Shown here in pieces: positions 1 to 63,553 of a stretch of 64,000 nt of DNA. The notes below the pieces were generated by a model. The model worked only from the letters and a program-made list of their open reading frames with translations, had not been told where the DNA came from and did not search any database. This DNA comes from Orthonyx spaldingii. Its lineage: Eukaryota > Chordata > Aves > Passeriformes > Orthonychidae. The DNA is taken from NCBI GenBank assembly GCA_013397795.1, contig VZTJ01001761.1:2377501-2441500 (forward strand). The letters run 5' to 3'. Each line of letters begins with the position of its first letter. Position 1 is the first letter of the stretch. The position numbers and the translations under genes are program-made.

Positions 1-3000
1 TTTGATATCTCTAAAATCTGACAATTTCTGATGATTTTTCATCCTTCCTTGCTGTACATAGTAGCCCCAGACATCTTCACAAACAAACTAAAATGTAAAT
101 CCTGCCTTGTGAAATGCCTGTGCTTTAAGAGCCAGGATTGATTTTTTAATTTCATTTCCAGCAACTGCACACGAGAAGGCAGCCAAGAGATGAGGTTGAG
201 AGAAATCAGCTTCTGTTTATTGTAGATTGGCTGGCATAAGGACTGAATGTTATATAGAGAGAAATTGCAGATGACACCAAAGCCTTGGTTTGCATTTAAA
301 TACCACTGTAAAATCTTCAAGACACAGTTTCTTACCTATTTGCACAACATAAAAATAGTTGAAAAGCCAATCAAATAAAGGTAGTTTGTAAGAATGAACA
401 GGATTAAAATAAGTGGCTGGTGTCATGAATTTCATTTTATGTGATTCTGCAAATCTAAGGGATTTAGATTTTGCCAATGTCTCTTTAATATAAACATGCT
501 ATTATTATAGTGGTTGTTATAAGTTCTTCTGCAGAGTTATTTCCTGGCATAGTAATTACAGGAGACTGGCAAAAAGGTCACGGGTTTATAGTTTTGTGTT
601 TAAACAACGTCAGGCTTCCTGAGTTCTGAGTTTTCATTACTCAGAAGAGGGTTTATGACTGACCAAGACTTAAATGGGCATTTGTAATCTTCAGTGTTAA
701 AAAATAAATCAAAGAATTCTTTTGCCCTCTCTCAGAGTGTATTTGCAGCCAGGCTGTAGTCTGTGTTTTGCAGCAATATGTGAGTCTCTTTACCTAAACA
801 CTCACTCAGTCATACCCTGTTGCAGATCACATGTCACGTGAAAAGAAGTTCCTAATTCTATTTACTGCCTGTTGCATAACAGAGGAAGCCAGTTGTACCT
901 ACCTGGTGTGCTGAGAAGCCTCACAAAAGCAGAGTTTTGGGCTGTTTTGTAGCAGAGGGACACATTATTACTGCAGAATATGAGGGCAGTTCTTGGAATA
1001 GTATTTAAAATTCTCTTTTACTCTGTTCTGGGGAGAAGTAAGCAACTCCTCCCTACCTTTAAAGTTCAGTTTCTCTAGTCAAGCCACCTGTTCCAGACCA
1101 GAATAGCTGGATGTTGTAGTAAGAACACTATTTTACCAAACCTTTGCCTATTTCCAACCTGATGAGCCATTGTCTCTAGCAGCTTCAGGTGGTATTAAGA
1201 GCACTGGATGAGAACTACAAAGACTTTAAAGATAGAATTCAGATGTAAGAGAAAACTGTTTCTGAATAGCCATCTACAAAAATGAGGTAACAGAACCTTC
1301 ACAAAATACCTGTGATAACTTTGACTGTGCACTGAGTAAAGAGAAAATCCCAAGTTTTTGCCTCATAAAGGGAATACATCTGTCTGATAAATAATAGATC
1401 TGCCTCAGCAGGCAGAAAACTGCTCAATTCATCTCTGTCTTCCCAGAATTAATTTGGTATCATCCTTAAGAAGTCATTCCACTAACTATAAAAGCATTTT
1501 ATGTACTAGTACTCACTGCAGGAGGCTGTCATAAGCGTTCTGATGTGGTTTTTCTTCTTTTTAATACATGACAGCCCATAGTTTTCAACTTTTCAGAGCT
1601 GACAGCCCCCAGGAAGTTCTGAATTGCTGCAGCCATCCTTTCTTAGGTATCCTTGTGGGAATACAAGAAAGACAAGGTTGTGTGCATGGCCCAGAGTGTC
1701 ACTGCTCCTTTGGACACTGAGATCATTTACTGTGCATTTACAGGAGGATGCACAGTCTTCTCACAGAACCATGTTTGGTGTGGATTTTGTTACTGTTTCT
1801 GCAGAGAAGAGTCTTCTATTTATATCACTGGAATTGCAACCTTTCCTGTGCAATTGGATCTGTTTTTATAGTAACTTAAGGTGCAGGGTGAGATTCATGT
1901 CACAAAAGTTGGGGCTACTTGTAAATTCTGCAGCAGTGAGCAGCATTTTCTAATAAAGTTTACTTTATGGAGTCTTAAAAAACAAACAAACACAGCCAGT
2001 CAAGTTAGTCAACTTCCAAATTTCTCCTGCCTTACTAATATTTATGCATCATTCTAATTTTCATGTTTCTAGATTCTGCCTGTAACTGCTACAGACCATG
2101 AGAAATCTGAGCTTTTAGCTTGTGTGACTGTAATAATTCACTTAACTCCTTACTTTATCATCTGTGGTGACACTAAAATGGGTGCACTTGCAATGTTGAA
2201 AGGAGATTAAATCCAGTTTCAAGAAGATATAAGATTCAATTATAAATATTGGGTTCTTTTATACTTTCCCCAAAGCTTAGAAATTTAGCTTAAATATGAT
2301 AGAATATGAATCTTTTTAGAAACAGGTGTGCTGTAAAGGTTGGTTGATTTTATTTTCTATAGTATCTTTTCTCTGAATTTAAAACTCTACTGAAAGGTAC
2401 TTTTAGGTTTTTTTAACCAGATGTCTGTGACAGAGTTTAGGTGTTCACAAAAATGCCTGTGAAATGGTCCTGTCACCTTTTTTAAGCACCAACAAGCTCT
2501 CAATATATTGCTGCTGTGCCGTTTTCTCGTGCAGGTGCACATTATTTGTAAATGAGTGAAAGGTATGGCAGTAGGTGCAGCATAAGATTGTAGGTTAGAA
2601 AAAGGCATAAGGTAAAACTGTCATTTTGAACAAAGTCATTGTCAAGACTTCTCATCAAAAATCCTAAGGACATTCTTGAAAACTTTGTTTTACAGCCTTC
2701 TATTCAATGTGACCAATAGACAGGAGGGGAAAACACCCAATGATCAAACCCAATTTTTGTTGAATTCTCAAATGTTCAAGAGGTTGTTGAGATGCAAATT
2801 TTTAAAAATCATAACTTTCATTTCCATTTCAAAGCCCACAAAATATTCCACAAAATAAAGTTTGCAAAGTAAATAATACTGTCAAATGAAGAAATGTGGT
2901 GGTCCAGAGCATTTGCTATTTTACAAAAACACAGCTCTGCAGGCAACTTTGAACATACTTCTTACTGGTTCCAGATTTGGCTCAGGTTTTGGTGATTATG

Positions 3001-5204
3001 AGCAACACTGAGCAGTGTTAGAGGCTCTTAAGATACCCAGGCCTCTGAAGTGAATCTTCTCTTGAGTTTTCCTTAAATAGTCCAAAGACACAGAAAGGGC
3101 TTTGAACCCATAAAAAGAAGATTTGCTTGAAAATAAAATAATTCAAACTCTGAGCATCACAAGAGTAGAAATGAAAGAGAATTTTAACAAATTTTCTTCT
3201 ACCAGCTGGATCCTGGAAAGTCAAACATTTTCCTTCAGGCTTGGAGGTCTCTAAGTCCATCAACCTTTAACTGATGTGCTGAACATGTAAAGGAAACAGT
3301 GCAGTCCTTTTTGGGTCCCTGGGTAGTTTATTTTCCTTGCCTTTGTGATCTCTCCATCCTCTTACCAGCAGATCCCCAGTCCTTGTATTTTCTCAGGTTC
3401 CCTGCTGTGTCTGTGGCAGAGGGATGTGGATGGTTCCTTTCAGCTGGGCAGCCTTGTTCGTTATCAAAGAGGAAGCAAATTTTTCTCTTTTTCGGTGCAC
3501 CCAGCCTCATGCACAGCAACTACTAAAAGTCAGACCATTCGCTTTATTTGCTGACAGCCACAAATTTTTAAAAGAACATAAATTAGTACATCAGATAGAT
3601 GTAAGTAGTCAGACACACTTGATGGGAGAGAACTAAGAAGTTTTATTGCTCCTGAGCCATGAGTTCTCAGTGAGGGGGATACTGTGGTTCTCAAACCTGG
3701 TACAGGGAACTGTGAGGAGAATCCTAGGCTGAGGTTTGTACTAAATGTGATGCAGGAGTTTCTAGATGTGTAATTTATTTGTCCTTCTAAGCCGTGAAGC
3801 CGCAAGTCTTACAGCAGTTTTCGTGTATTTTGTCATGTTTATTCCAGTTTTTCAAGGTTTTCAGAGAAATAAGTTGATTTAACTTGTTTCCTTGTGTGGT
3901 TAAGAGAATGTTGGGTATTTTGGTTTTGTTGCATTCTGAAAATGCAGTACAAAAAGCTTTGAGTTAAGGAGGGCTGGTAAGAATAGTCCATGCAGTGGAG
4001 GATGGAATTTCAAGGGATGCAGCAGTTTTTTAGATACCCACTATCTTGTCAAAAACACACAGGCAAATGAATAAGTAAACAGAATAAGCATATTGATGAG
4101 AAATCAGTGAAATACAGAATGTACATAATTCAGTATCCAGAATTAAGACTTTATTTATGAAAAAGCATTCAGCAGTTCAGTGCCAGACACCAGCATTGTT
4201 GCAGACTCTCACTGGATATGCCACCCTCTTTCCAGATGCTTTTACCACTGTGGAAAAAGTGAAGACGTGATCTGTGGGTGTTAAGAAAGGCCAAAGTTGA
4301 CACTCTAGTAAAGCACACAGGTGTCAGCCACCACTGATACTCTGATTTTTAAACAAGTTGTTTCACACAGAACCACTGTGGGCTGGTTTACTGTGGGTTT
4401 GTGTTGTTTCTTTGTCCTTCTCTGCTGAGAGTTCAGCTCTTCCTCGTTGAATTCCACCTTCCATAATGCCTCCTGTTCCTCCTTTTTGTCTCCATGGCTC
4501 TCACTTCTGTCTCACCCCCATGCCCACATAAAAATCATCCCCATCATCCTATGACCCAAAACAATGCCCTGGTGAAAAAGCAGCAAGTGCCATAGCTGGG
4601 TAGGAGATAACCAGGCAAGCAGAAGAAACAGAACAAAAACACGTGACAACCCTTTTTTGTCCCCCAGAGGACTCAGCAGTCAGGTGTTTCTCCTTCTTCC
4701 CTTCTTTATCCCAATGCTGATTTTACAAATATTTGTGAAAGTGTTGGTTCTTCCTGATTTTACTGATGTTTCAAATTTGATCTCAAAATAATTCTTACTG
4801 ATGTTTCAAAATTTTACAATATATATTTGAAAGTGGCCAGCAGTTCAAAAAGTGAAGAAGTGAAGGTTGGGGTGGGAATGGTGAGGACAGGCCAATAATC
4901 CAAGTCACTCCATAAGACATCATGGGAAACAAGGCTAAATGAGAACAAAGCTGAGCTTAATAAAATCAGGTTTTAACGTTTCTCCCATTAAACCATTTCT
5001 TGTGTATATTTACATTATCTGTGAGCAATGTTGATCCATGTAAAGTTTATTCAGTGAGTTTTCCTTCTAAAACTCCAGCTTTTTAAAGTTCCTGTTCCAG
5101 TTACACCAGATGAATTGAAAGTTTCCTTTTCCAAAGTTCAGTTTACCATGAGCCTTTGCTTTATTGATTTTTATTCTTTTTTCCCCCTGTCTGTTACCCC
5201 ATAG
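1..5204 (+). other. CASK intron, 3' part (upstream of window exon 1)
   Basis: AT-rich intronic DNA with no recognisable coding exon. I looked for the 18-nt microexon that, in the mammalian gene, adds six residues (Leu-Leu-Ala-Ala-Glu with split Gly/Arg codons) just before window exon 1, and did not find it. The intron ends in a pyrimidine-rich run followed by the ATAG acceptor at 5201-5204. Short ORFs here lack family features or codon constraint and are chance. Confidence 0.8.
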
Positions 5205-56905
<51,701 letters not shown>

Positions 56906-57153
56906 ACCGGGAATGAGAGAATTGAGGAGAAAAAAAACAAATCTGTCATTACTGGGAACCACCTCATACATGGAAAACCTCTTCGTTATTGACCTTGTGT
57001 CAACAGGTCTTGGCCCCTAGAGACTACCTAGATGTAGTGTGACCTAAAATATAATTATTGTCATGTCCGAATAGATAGGAGGAGGGGGAAAAAAAGGTTA
57101 AACACTAATTTAAAGAGACAGTATCTTTTTTTTAATCATTTCTCGTAAACTTT

Positions 57154-57159
57154 AATAAA
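57154..57159 (+). terminator. Poly(A) signal AATAAA (early)
   Basis: AATAAA 249 nt after the stop codon, in TTTAATAAAATG. It would give a very short 3' UTR; use is uncertain. Confidence 0.45.
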
Positions 57160-57695
57160 ATGTATCTTTAAATATATGTATTATTCAGTCCTTTGGAATG
57201 TTATATTTTTGGAAATCATAGCTTTTTATTTCAAGGGCCCCTAAAAACTGCACAAAATAGATGCTGCTTTCTATAATCTATTTTAATAGTAATAATAATA
57301 TGATTCTGTTACCTTAACTTGGGGGTGGAACACTACATTCTTTTTAGAGTCTGATTTTATGGATTGGAATACTTTGCTTTCCTTTATTTATTTGAAGTAA
57401 TTAGTCTAGTGGTTACGAAACAAATTCATAAATTTTAAAGGCCTTTTTTTTTGCGCTTTGGTTTTTTTTTTTTCTCTCCTAGGATAGTATTTTTAAGTAC
57501 TTTTGTGTAACATCCAGATAATGTGATACTGTCTCTTTGAAGAACTCTGTAAAAGTTTTAGAAATTTGAAATTGGGTCTTGACTCTTAATGCATGTGGAC
57601 AGTCGCAAGCGTTCATGCCGTTGGTGTATCTGTGTTGATAAAACCTGTAATCTACAGCAAAGTACATTCCGTTCATGGGAACACGTACCCAAGGG

Positions 57696-57701
57696 AATAA
57701 A
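57696..57701 (+). terminator. Poly(A) signal AATAAA (likely major proximal)
   Basis: AATAAA in GGGAATAAAGCAAAATATT, about 0.8 kb after the stop. Confidence 0.6.
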
Positions 57702-57722
57702 GCAAAATATTATTCTGACTAA

Positions 57723-58190
57723 GTTGTAAACCTATGCACATCCCTTGCATTTTGGGCAACTTTATTAAAAAAAAAAAAAAAAAAGAAAAACTGATTTTTA
57801 TTAATAATAATCATGTAGTGAAATGTGTTTGTAATTTTGTCTCAATTTAATTTGTTGTAAGGTGGGAGGGGGCAATTACTGGTTTCACCATTTCAGATCT
57901 GTGTTGTCTGAGAGTATTAACGTTTTAATTAAGTTGAAGCAAAGAAATGCTGATTTTTAATATGTATGTAATTGTTTAAAGATGCACACATTTTAAAAGA
58001 AAATACTGTGCAATGAAGAAACCAGTTTAGACATTGCGATAAACTGAAGATTCCAAAAGACTCATCTACAACAGCCCTGTAAATTCCTTTAAAAATGATA
58101 ATTGACTCTACAGTCTGACCAATTTTTTTTATTTTAAATATACTTCCTTTTATGTGTTCAACAATTAAATGCTTTTGGGTCCTTCATTTC
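57723..58190 (+). other. CASK: Possible distal 3' UTR extension with ATTAAA at 58164
   Basis: AT-rich sequence continuing in the same style as the proximal 3' UTR. ATTAAA at 58164-58169 (AACAATTAAATGC) could serve a longer transcript. Inference from composition and signal only. Confidence 0.4.
57767..57784. repeat. Poly(A) tract
   Basis: About 18 A preceded by TTTATT and followed by GAAAAACTG. It could cause internal oligo-dT priming artefacts in cDNA. Confidence 0.8.
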
Positions 58191-61100
58191 ATCACAGGGA
58201 GTTTCAAGAACAAATCAGTCCCTCGTGCAGTGAGGAAAAGTGTCTTAAAGTCTGTAAGGGAAGCCCCTGTAGGGGCACAGCCTGCAGTCTGTCCCAGGGG
58301 TTCTGCTCCTCCTGGATCAGCACAGGCTTCCACGAAGCTGGAATTAGAGCAGAGCCAACTAAGAAAGTGCAACCATGGACTGACCTGAAGGAAACTTCAT
58401 TTCCCTTCTTCATGCTCTCACTGGCCCACATGATTTGCATTTTCTCTGAAGATGGTTAAAGGCAGCAGGCATTGCCACCTCTTTTTAGGTGTCAGAAATA
58501 CACTGTTCCTTAAAATGACTTCTCCTCAAAGTTTGGTCGGCTGTGCTGTTGTATAGTATGAATTTTAGTGTTTATATTAAAATAATGCAGTGATACAGGA
58601 TTTTTCCTCAGAGTGGAACTATCAGCTGTAATTGGTCTGTGGGCTGTTCCAGTTGTTCGGGACCATTGCACGTGCAATCAGAAATTCTCATGGTTGAACC
58701 TTTCTCACAGGGGTAATTCTGTTGCTAATTTTGTCCTGCCTACTCCTTCTGCAGGTCCAGTGGTCAAATCTGTTTACAATTCTTGTAAAATCCACAGGTG
58801 AAAGAAATCACAGTCTGGCTGTGCCTCCTCCCACTCAACCAGGGCAGGCAAAGGTGTTTATTCCCTGCAGCATTCACAGCCCGGCTTGCAGCCCACAGAA
58901 GGGAACTCCATCCATCACCTTACCCCACCTGCTGAATGCCCTTAATGCCACAGCTGGAGTCACAGTTCTGTGGCTGCACCCCAAAACAAGAGTCCCTTGA
59001 GTTTGTAGTTTTGTGGGAACTAATGGATGAGAGAGTCAGTGTGGGCCTCACACGCACAAGAGGGAACTGTCAGAGTAATTGTAGGTGCTCATCTGTTATG
59101 GGTGTAGCCTCTGAAAAGGGGGATGTTGCAAACTGTGAACTTTTTAATGAGTAAGAGGTAATTTTTCCAGTGGTTTTGTCGTTTTAGTCCTGGCTGAACC
59201 ATACTGGTGTCCTGTAGGCAGCTGTTGCAGTGCTGAGTCCACACTGGCTGAGCTGATGGAAGTGACAGGTTCATTCACTCTCAGAACTACCTCTTTTCCC
59301 AGCAAAGCACAAAGATGGGAAGACTTACTGAAAATCAAGCAGTGGAGTGTTTCTGATGTTAGAAATACAAACTTCTCTGGTGAGCATTGGTGTCTGACTT
59401 CAGTGACATGTTTTTCATCTCAAGTGTTTATGGCATTAAACAGGTAAAGTAATTTTGATAATTTGAGTGTAGTCCATCATAAATGTTTTAACTACACACT
59501 TTTGACTCTGTTAATGTGAATTTCTCAGAGTTTCTGTGTATCCAGCTCGTAAGGAAAGAAATCTCACAAGGCCCATGAGGGTGCTTCTGCCTTATGTAGA
59601 TGACAATAAGTAGTGATTTGATGTAACTGATACCTTTTCTTAAGTGGAACTACCATTCAGTTAATGCTACACAGTAGAAAGATTGACCTGGAGAGCTTTG
59701 TTTCTTTTGTTCTCACTGTATTACCTTTTATCAAGAGACAAAAACTGTAAAGCACATAGTTAGCATCCTGTCTTGCCTCCTCTTTACCACAGACTGTTTT
59801 CCTTGTAGGAACCTTCAGTAGCAAACATTAAATTGGAAACCCCCCCTAGCCTTTAAGTTCAGCTGATCCACAGCACACGATGAGCTCCATGAGCAGATTC
59901 CAGCACAGCTCCAGACAGAGCAATCCCAGGACTTCTCAGTCTGTCCAATCCTTCCACCCTGCTCAAACCCTTCTGAAGTGTCTCTGTTTTTTGTGTGGTA
60001 CATAGAGGGCAAAAGGCTGCCAGAAATTGAGCTGGAAGCTTCACTTGCATTGGGAAGACTCATGCAGGTGCAAAGCTGTTTTATTTTTTTTCAATCTCCA
60101 AGTGGAGAAAGGTCCTTCTGGTACTGTAAATATCAACTGCATAATTTAGAGCGCCTCGTGGACTTCTCTAAATTTATGCTGAATGTGACCTCAGAAGCAG
60201 CCCTGGGATTGGGAAGAAACAAAAGTTTCTGTTTGCCCCTTTTATACTTTATTTTTGTGCAGGGGCTCATAGATTTGTAAAGAAAACTTGATCTTATCAG
60301 TATGCTGCCTCTCAGTCTGACTGATGCCTGTGATTTCAAGGTGTTAAGTTGGTCCAATAAATGTTCATTAACCTCTGCTTCCATTTACTTAATAAAAGTA
60401 CACTAGGTTACTCAATGTCTGAGTGTAAGATTATTGTATGGAAATGGTAACCTAGCTTAGACTCGTGGCCACTGCCAGATGGACGTTATTAATCTCACCA
60501 CTAAAACCAAATTCTTTCATATGTTTTAGCAATGGTTTTCTTTTTGTATGGTTTGGTCAAGAAAACTGCTGTGCCACTCTCCTGTAGGAGAAAACATCAG
60601 TACCTACCTCAGAAACTTCATTAAGAAGGTTACTCAGTTGGTCTTGAAAAGACAACGTAGCAGATGAGATGGTGCAGCCTGGGCAGCACTGAGCTGCTGT
60701 GTATACTCCAAAAACTGGGTACTAGAGCCACTGGGAAAGGTTAATGCACAGACTAACCAGTATTTGTTCCTTTTTTATTCTTTTCTATAAGGAAATTATT
60801 TTGGAGTGCTGTTACTTAATACTTGGAAATGCTGCCACAGCTTACAGGGGTGCTTTCGAAGTCTGCATTGAAATAGGAGATGCAAACAGTTCTGGCCCCG
60901 TTCTCTTCCACTGCAAATAGTATTCAACATCTTTAATGAAGGCTGTTAGAACTCAATTTCAGGCTTTAAAATACTTGGGACAAAAGGAGTTTTGAAAACT
61001 ACAGAAAAGTATATATATTTCCTTACTATAGTAAGTTATCTTTTTTTATAAGCTAAATTGACAGAGGATGGGCTAAAGCAGGCACCATAAAAAGTCTGCT

Positions 61101-63369
61101 TTTTTTTACATAAAGCATATTCATTTCCTTAATAAACCTGTCTCTCAGACTAATTTCATTTCTACTTCTGATGAGCTCAGAGATAGTCATAACTCTTACC
61201 AAGGAAACTGCTGCACATTATGTCAAATAGTCACATATAAATCACAATATCTGCACAATGGGAAGCACATCATTGACAAACAGAACAGAAGTAACTTCTC
61301 CTGAATGATTGTTTCTTGTGTCCACACCGTGAGGATGAATGCACAAGCTTAGGGTAGAGGAGAGTATTTTTACTAATGCTACACAAAAAAATACAAAGCC
61401 ACTTCCAGCATTTGAATGTTTAGAGTGTTATGGGGTTTTTTTGCTTGCTGATACAGTAAGTGCCCCTATGGTAATTTTTACTTCCTTCCCCTTGAGCGAT
61501 TTTTAGCAGTCTCGTGCTCTAATCCTGTGAAAGCTAGACTGAAGCAAGTACAAAAAGCTTCTTGACTCCTTACAACTTAGCCTCTGAGTTAAGCCTCTTT
61601 CCCAGACCTGTACATGAATAAAAAGCTAATTCTTACCTCAGAAATACATTTCTCAATTAAGATTTTGGGCAGAAAGTCGATGGTTTCTCATGTAGTCTTA
61701 ACCTTTCTAAGCAAAAATAGCGGGAGGGGGAGCGTTTATGCATTTCAATGCATCCTGCTATATCTCTTAGCAACTGCCATGGGACAATTAAGAATATTAA
61801 ATCTGGCCACATCTCTGTGTTCTTATTAATATGTAGCTTGAGCCTGCGTTTGTGTTGTGGAAGATAACTGAACTAGTAGCTGTATCCTTGAAAGAATTCG
61901 TGTTGATTATTAGCAAAGTAATACTTGCAAATTTTCCCTTAGCAGCAGCCAGAGCTTGTTTTAGTGTCTACATAACGGAAGCGCTCATGAGGAAGGGAGA
62001 AATTTGCTTATTTTTAAGTGTAGCCCATCTCGAAGCTGGAATGTGACTCTGTGTTTCTTCGTTGTTGGCCATCCAGGTGGAGCCCTCAGCATTCTTCCCG
62101 AAATGTAAATAGACGCAAAATAGCAGAACTGCCTCATACTTGGGTCCACCTCCGTGTAACTGTGTGAGCGAGCAGGTGGCATCACTCTTACAAACTTGAT
62201 TTTAAGGTGCATTTTCCTACCAGTCAGAAAATGTGGTTTATCCCTCAATATTGCTTGGTATCCTTCATTCAAAAGGTCTCTGAAGATTCATGTCCAACTT
62301 AAGCAAAGGGAGACCCTCTGTGATCCATGGCACACACTGCAATGGTTTGGAATTCCAGTTGCCAGGAAGGAAAAGATGTTCCTGCCCTTCAAAGCTCTGA
62401 AGAGGCTGAAACCCAAGCGGAGCAAGATCTTACAATGGTATTTCACAACCAACCTTCAGAACTTAATCAAGGGTTGTTTTAGCACATGGACTGGGAAGAA
62501 TGATTTGGTGAGGGTTTTTGGCTGGAGCTGTCATGGGTACAGACAGACACTAGGAAAGAAACAGAGCAGGCAAAGAAGGGAAGAAGAGAAGGGACGACAC
62601 AAAGAGCACTTAGCTGAGAAGATGGCACTCTGAAAACCAAAGTGAATCTTACTGAAAAGGAATGGGACAGAAATCAAGAATTCTGAAACTTTTATTTACT
62701 AGCCAAACACAATTTCCTCCCTTGATCACAAACCTCCTCCGGATAACAACGGTCATCCAACATGGTTTTCAGCAAGTACTGAGTTCTGAATGGATGTTGC
62801 AGGCTGCAGACACAACGAAACACGGAATGACATTTTTCCTCATTCTCCTCAGCAGAGGACGTGATGAGGTACCAGGAGGAAAAGGGCAGCTTGTGTTCAC
62901 CCTTCAGTAGGACGCGGGGGGCCGAAAAGGTCTCGTAATCTCTGTTCCCATGCCCAGGTTGTGCAGTGGAAATCATTCCATCCCACATGGTTCTTTACCG
63001 GACTTCTCGCATATTTTTACATTAAAAAAAAACCAAATAAGTTCTTGTTCACTGGCTCTACATTACACAGTTGTTAGTATTCAATCTTGTATTGGTTTTT
63101 GATCCCTTTGCCTTCAATGTTAATTTGGTCCTCATTCTTTGGTTCTCTTATGAATCTTTTCCCAGACCAGGTGTCTCCAACCGCACCAGGGGGTCATGTT
63201 TGCTAATGTCCACTTATGTCCTCTGTATCTTCTGGCTATTCTCAATCAGCAAAATGCAAACCCTCGATGAAAAGAGTCTTTTGAAGAAAACCTTCGATTT
63301 CCCCCCTACCTTGGCAAAGGCAAACAAACCCCAGACAAAAGTGAGTTAAACATTTTAGAAGTTATATCA
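58191..63369. other. Intergenic DNA downstream of CASK
   Basis: No gene recognised. AATAAA hexamers at 60356 and 60391 could mark a very long 3' UTR or be chance. A candidate conserved element lies at about 61600-62200. The longest ORF (62196-62633, 145 codons, Lys/Arg-rich end) has no domain I recognise. In mammals NYX lies beyond the CASK 3' end, but no leucine-rich-repeat coding sequence is visible here. Confidence 0.7.
61600..62200. promoter_or_regulatory. Candidate conserved non-coding element downstream of CASK
   Basis: Balanced-composition, repeat-free sequence with scattered CpGs and a perfect inverted repeat ATGCATT-TC-AATGCAT at 61738-61753, which resembles paired POU/octamer half-sites. 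A TTAATATG site (61826) and a TAATACTTG block follow. Called only from texture and motifs. Confidence 0.25.
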
Positions 63370-63525
63370 TTTCCAACAGAGCCACTGACCACAACCCTCT
63401 GGCTGCATCCATCTGGCCAGTAGCTCGTGCCCTGAATAGCCCACCCTCCAAAGCCAGGGCTCTGCAGGGTGGGGCTCAGGCTGTCGTGTGGGACCGTGTC
63501 CAAAGCCTCACAGGGCTCTGGGCAC
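63370..63525 (-). mobile_element. CR1 LINE fragment from the 3' end of the reverse-transcriptase region
   Basis: In + strand reading GCCACTGACCACAACCCTCT, then CATCCATCTGGCCAGTAGCT, and after a GC-rich stretch GTCGTGTGGGACCGTGTCCA, follow the order of the avian CR1 consensus as I recall it, in reverse orientation. Divergent, and upstream and downstream borders are unclear. Confidence 0.65.
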
Positions 63526-63553
63526 ATCAGGGTCTATGAGTGCCCAGGGCTGA

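Larger units (their letters stand above)
56906..57722 (+). other. CASK: CASK 3' UTR (proximal form)
   Basis: Non-coding sequence following the stop, AT-rich and without ORFs of note. The end is set roughly 20 nt beyond the AATAAA at 57696-57701. Transcript evidence would be needed for the exact cleavage site; a longer form may continue to about 58190. Confidence 0.7.

Noticed and set aside
1..5204. Search for the small exon adding six residues before the first L27 domain
   Set aside because: No acceptor-flanked match to the expected Leu-Leu-Ala-Ala-Glu coding sequence; it presumably lies upstream of the window.
62196..62633. Longest ORF in the window (145 codons, +), with Lys/Arg-rich C-terminus
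   Set aside because: No domain, no promoter or splice context, residue mix typical of translated non-coding DNA. Kept only as a note.
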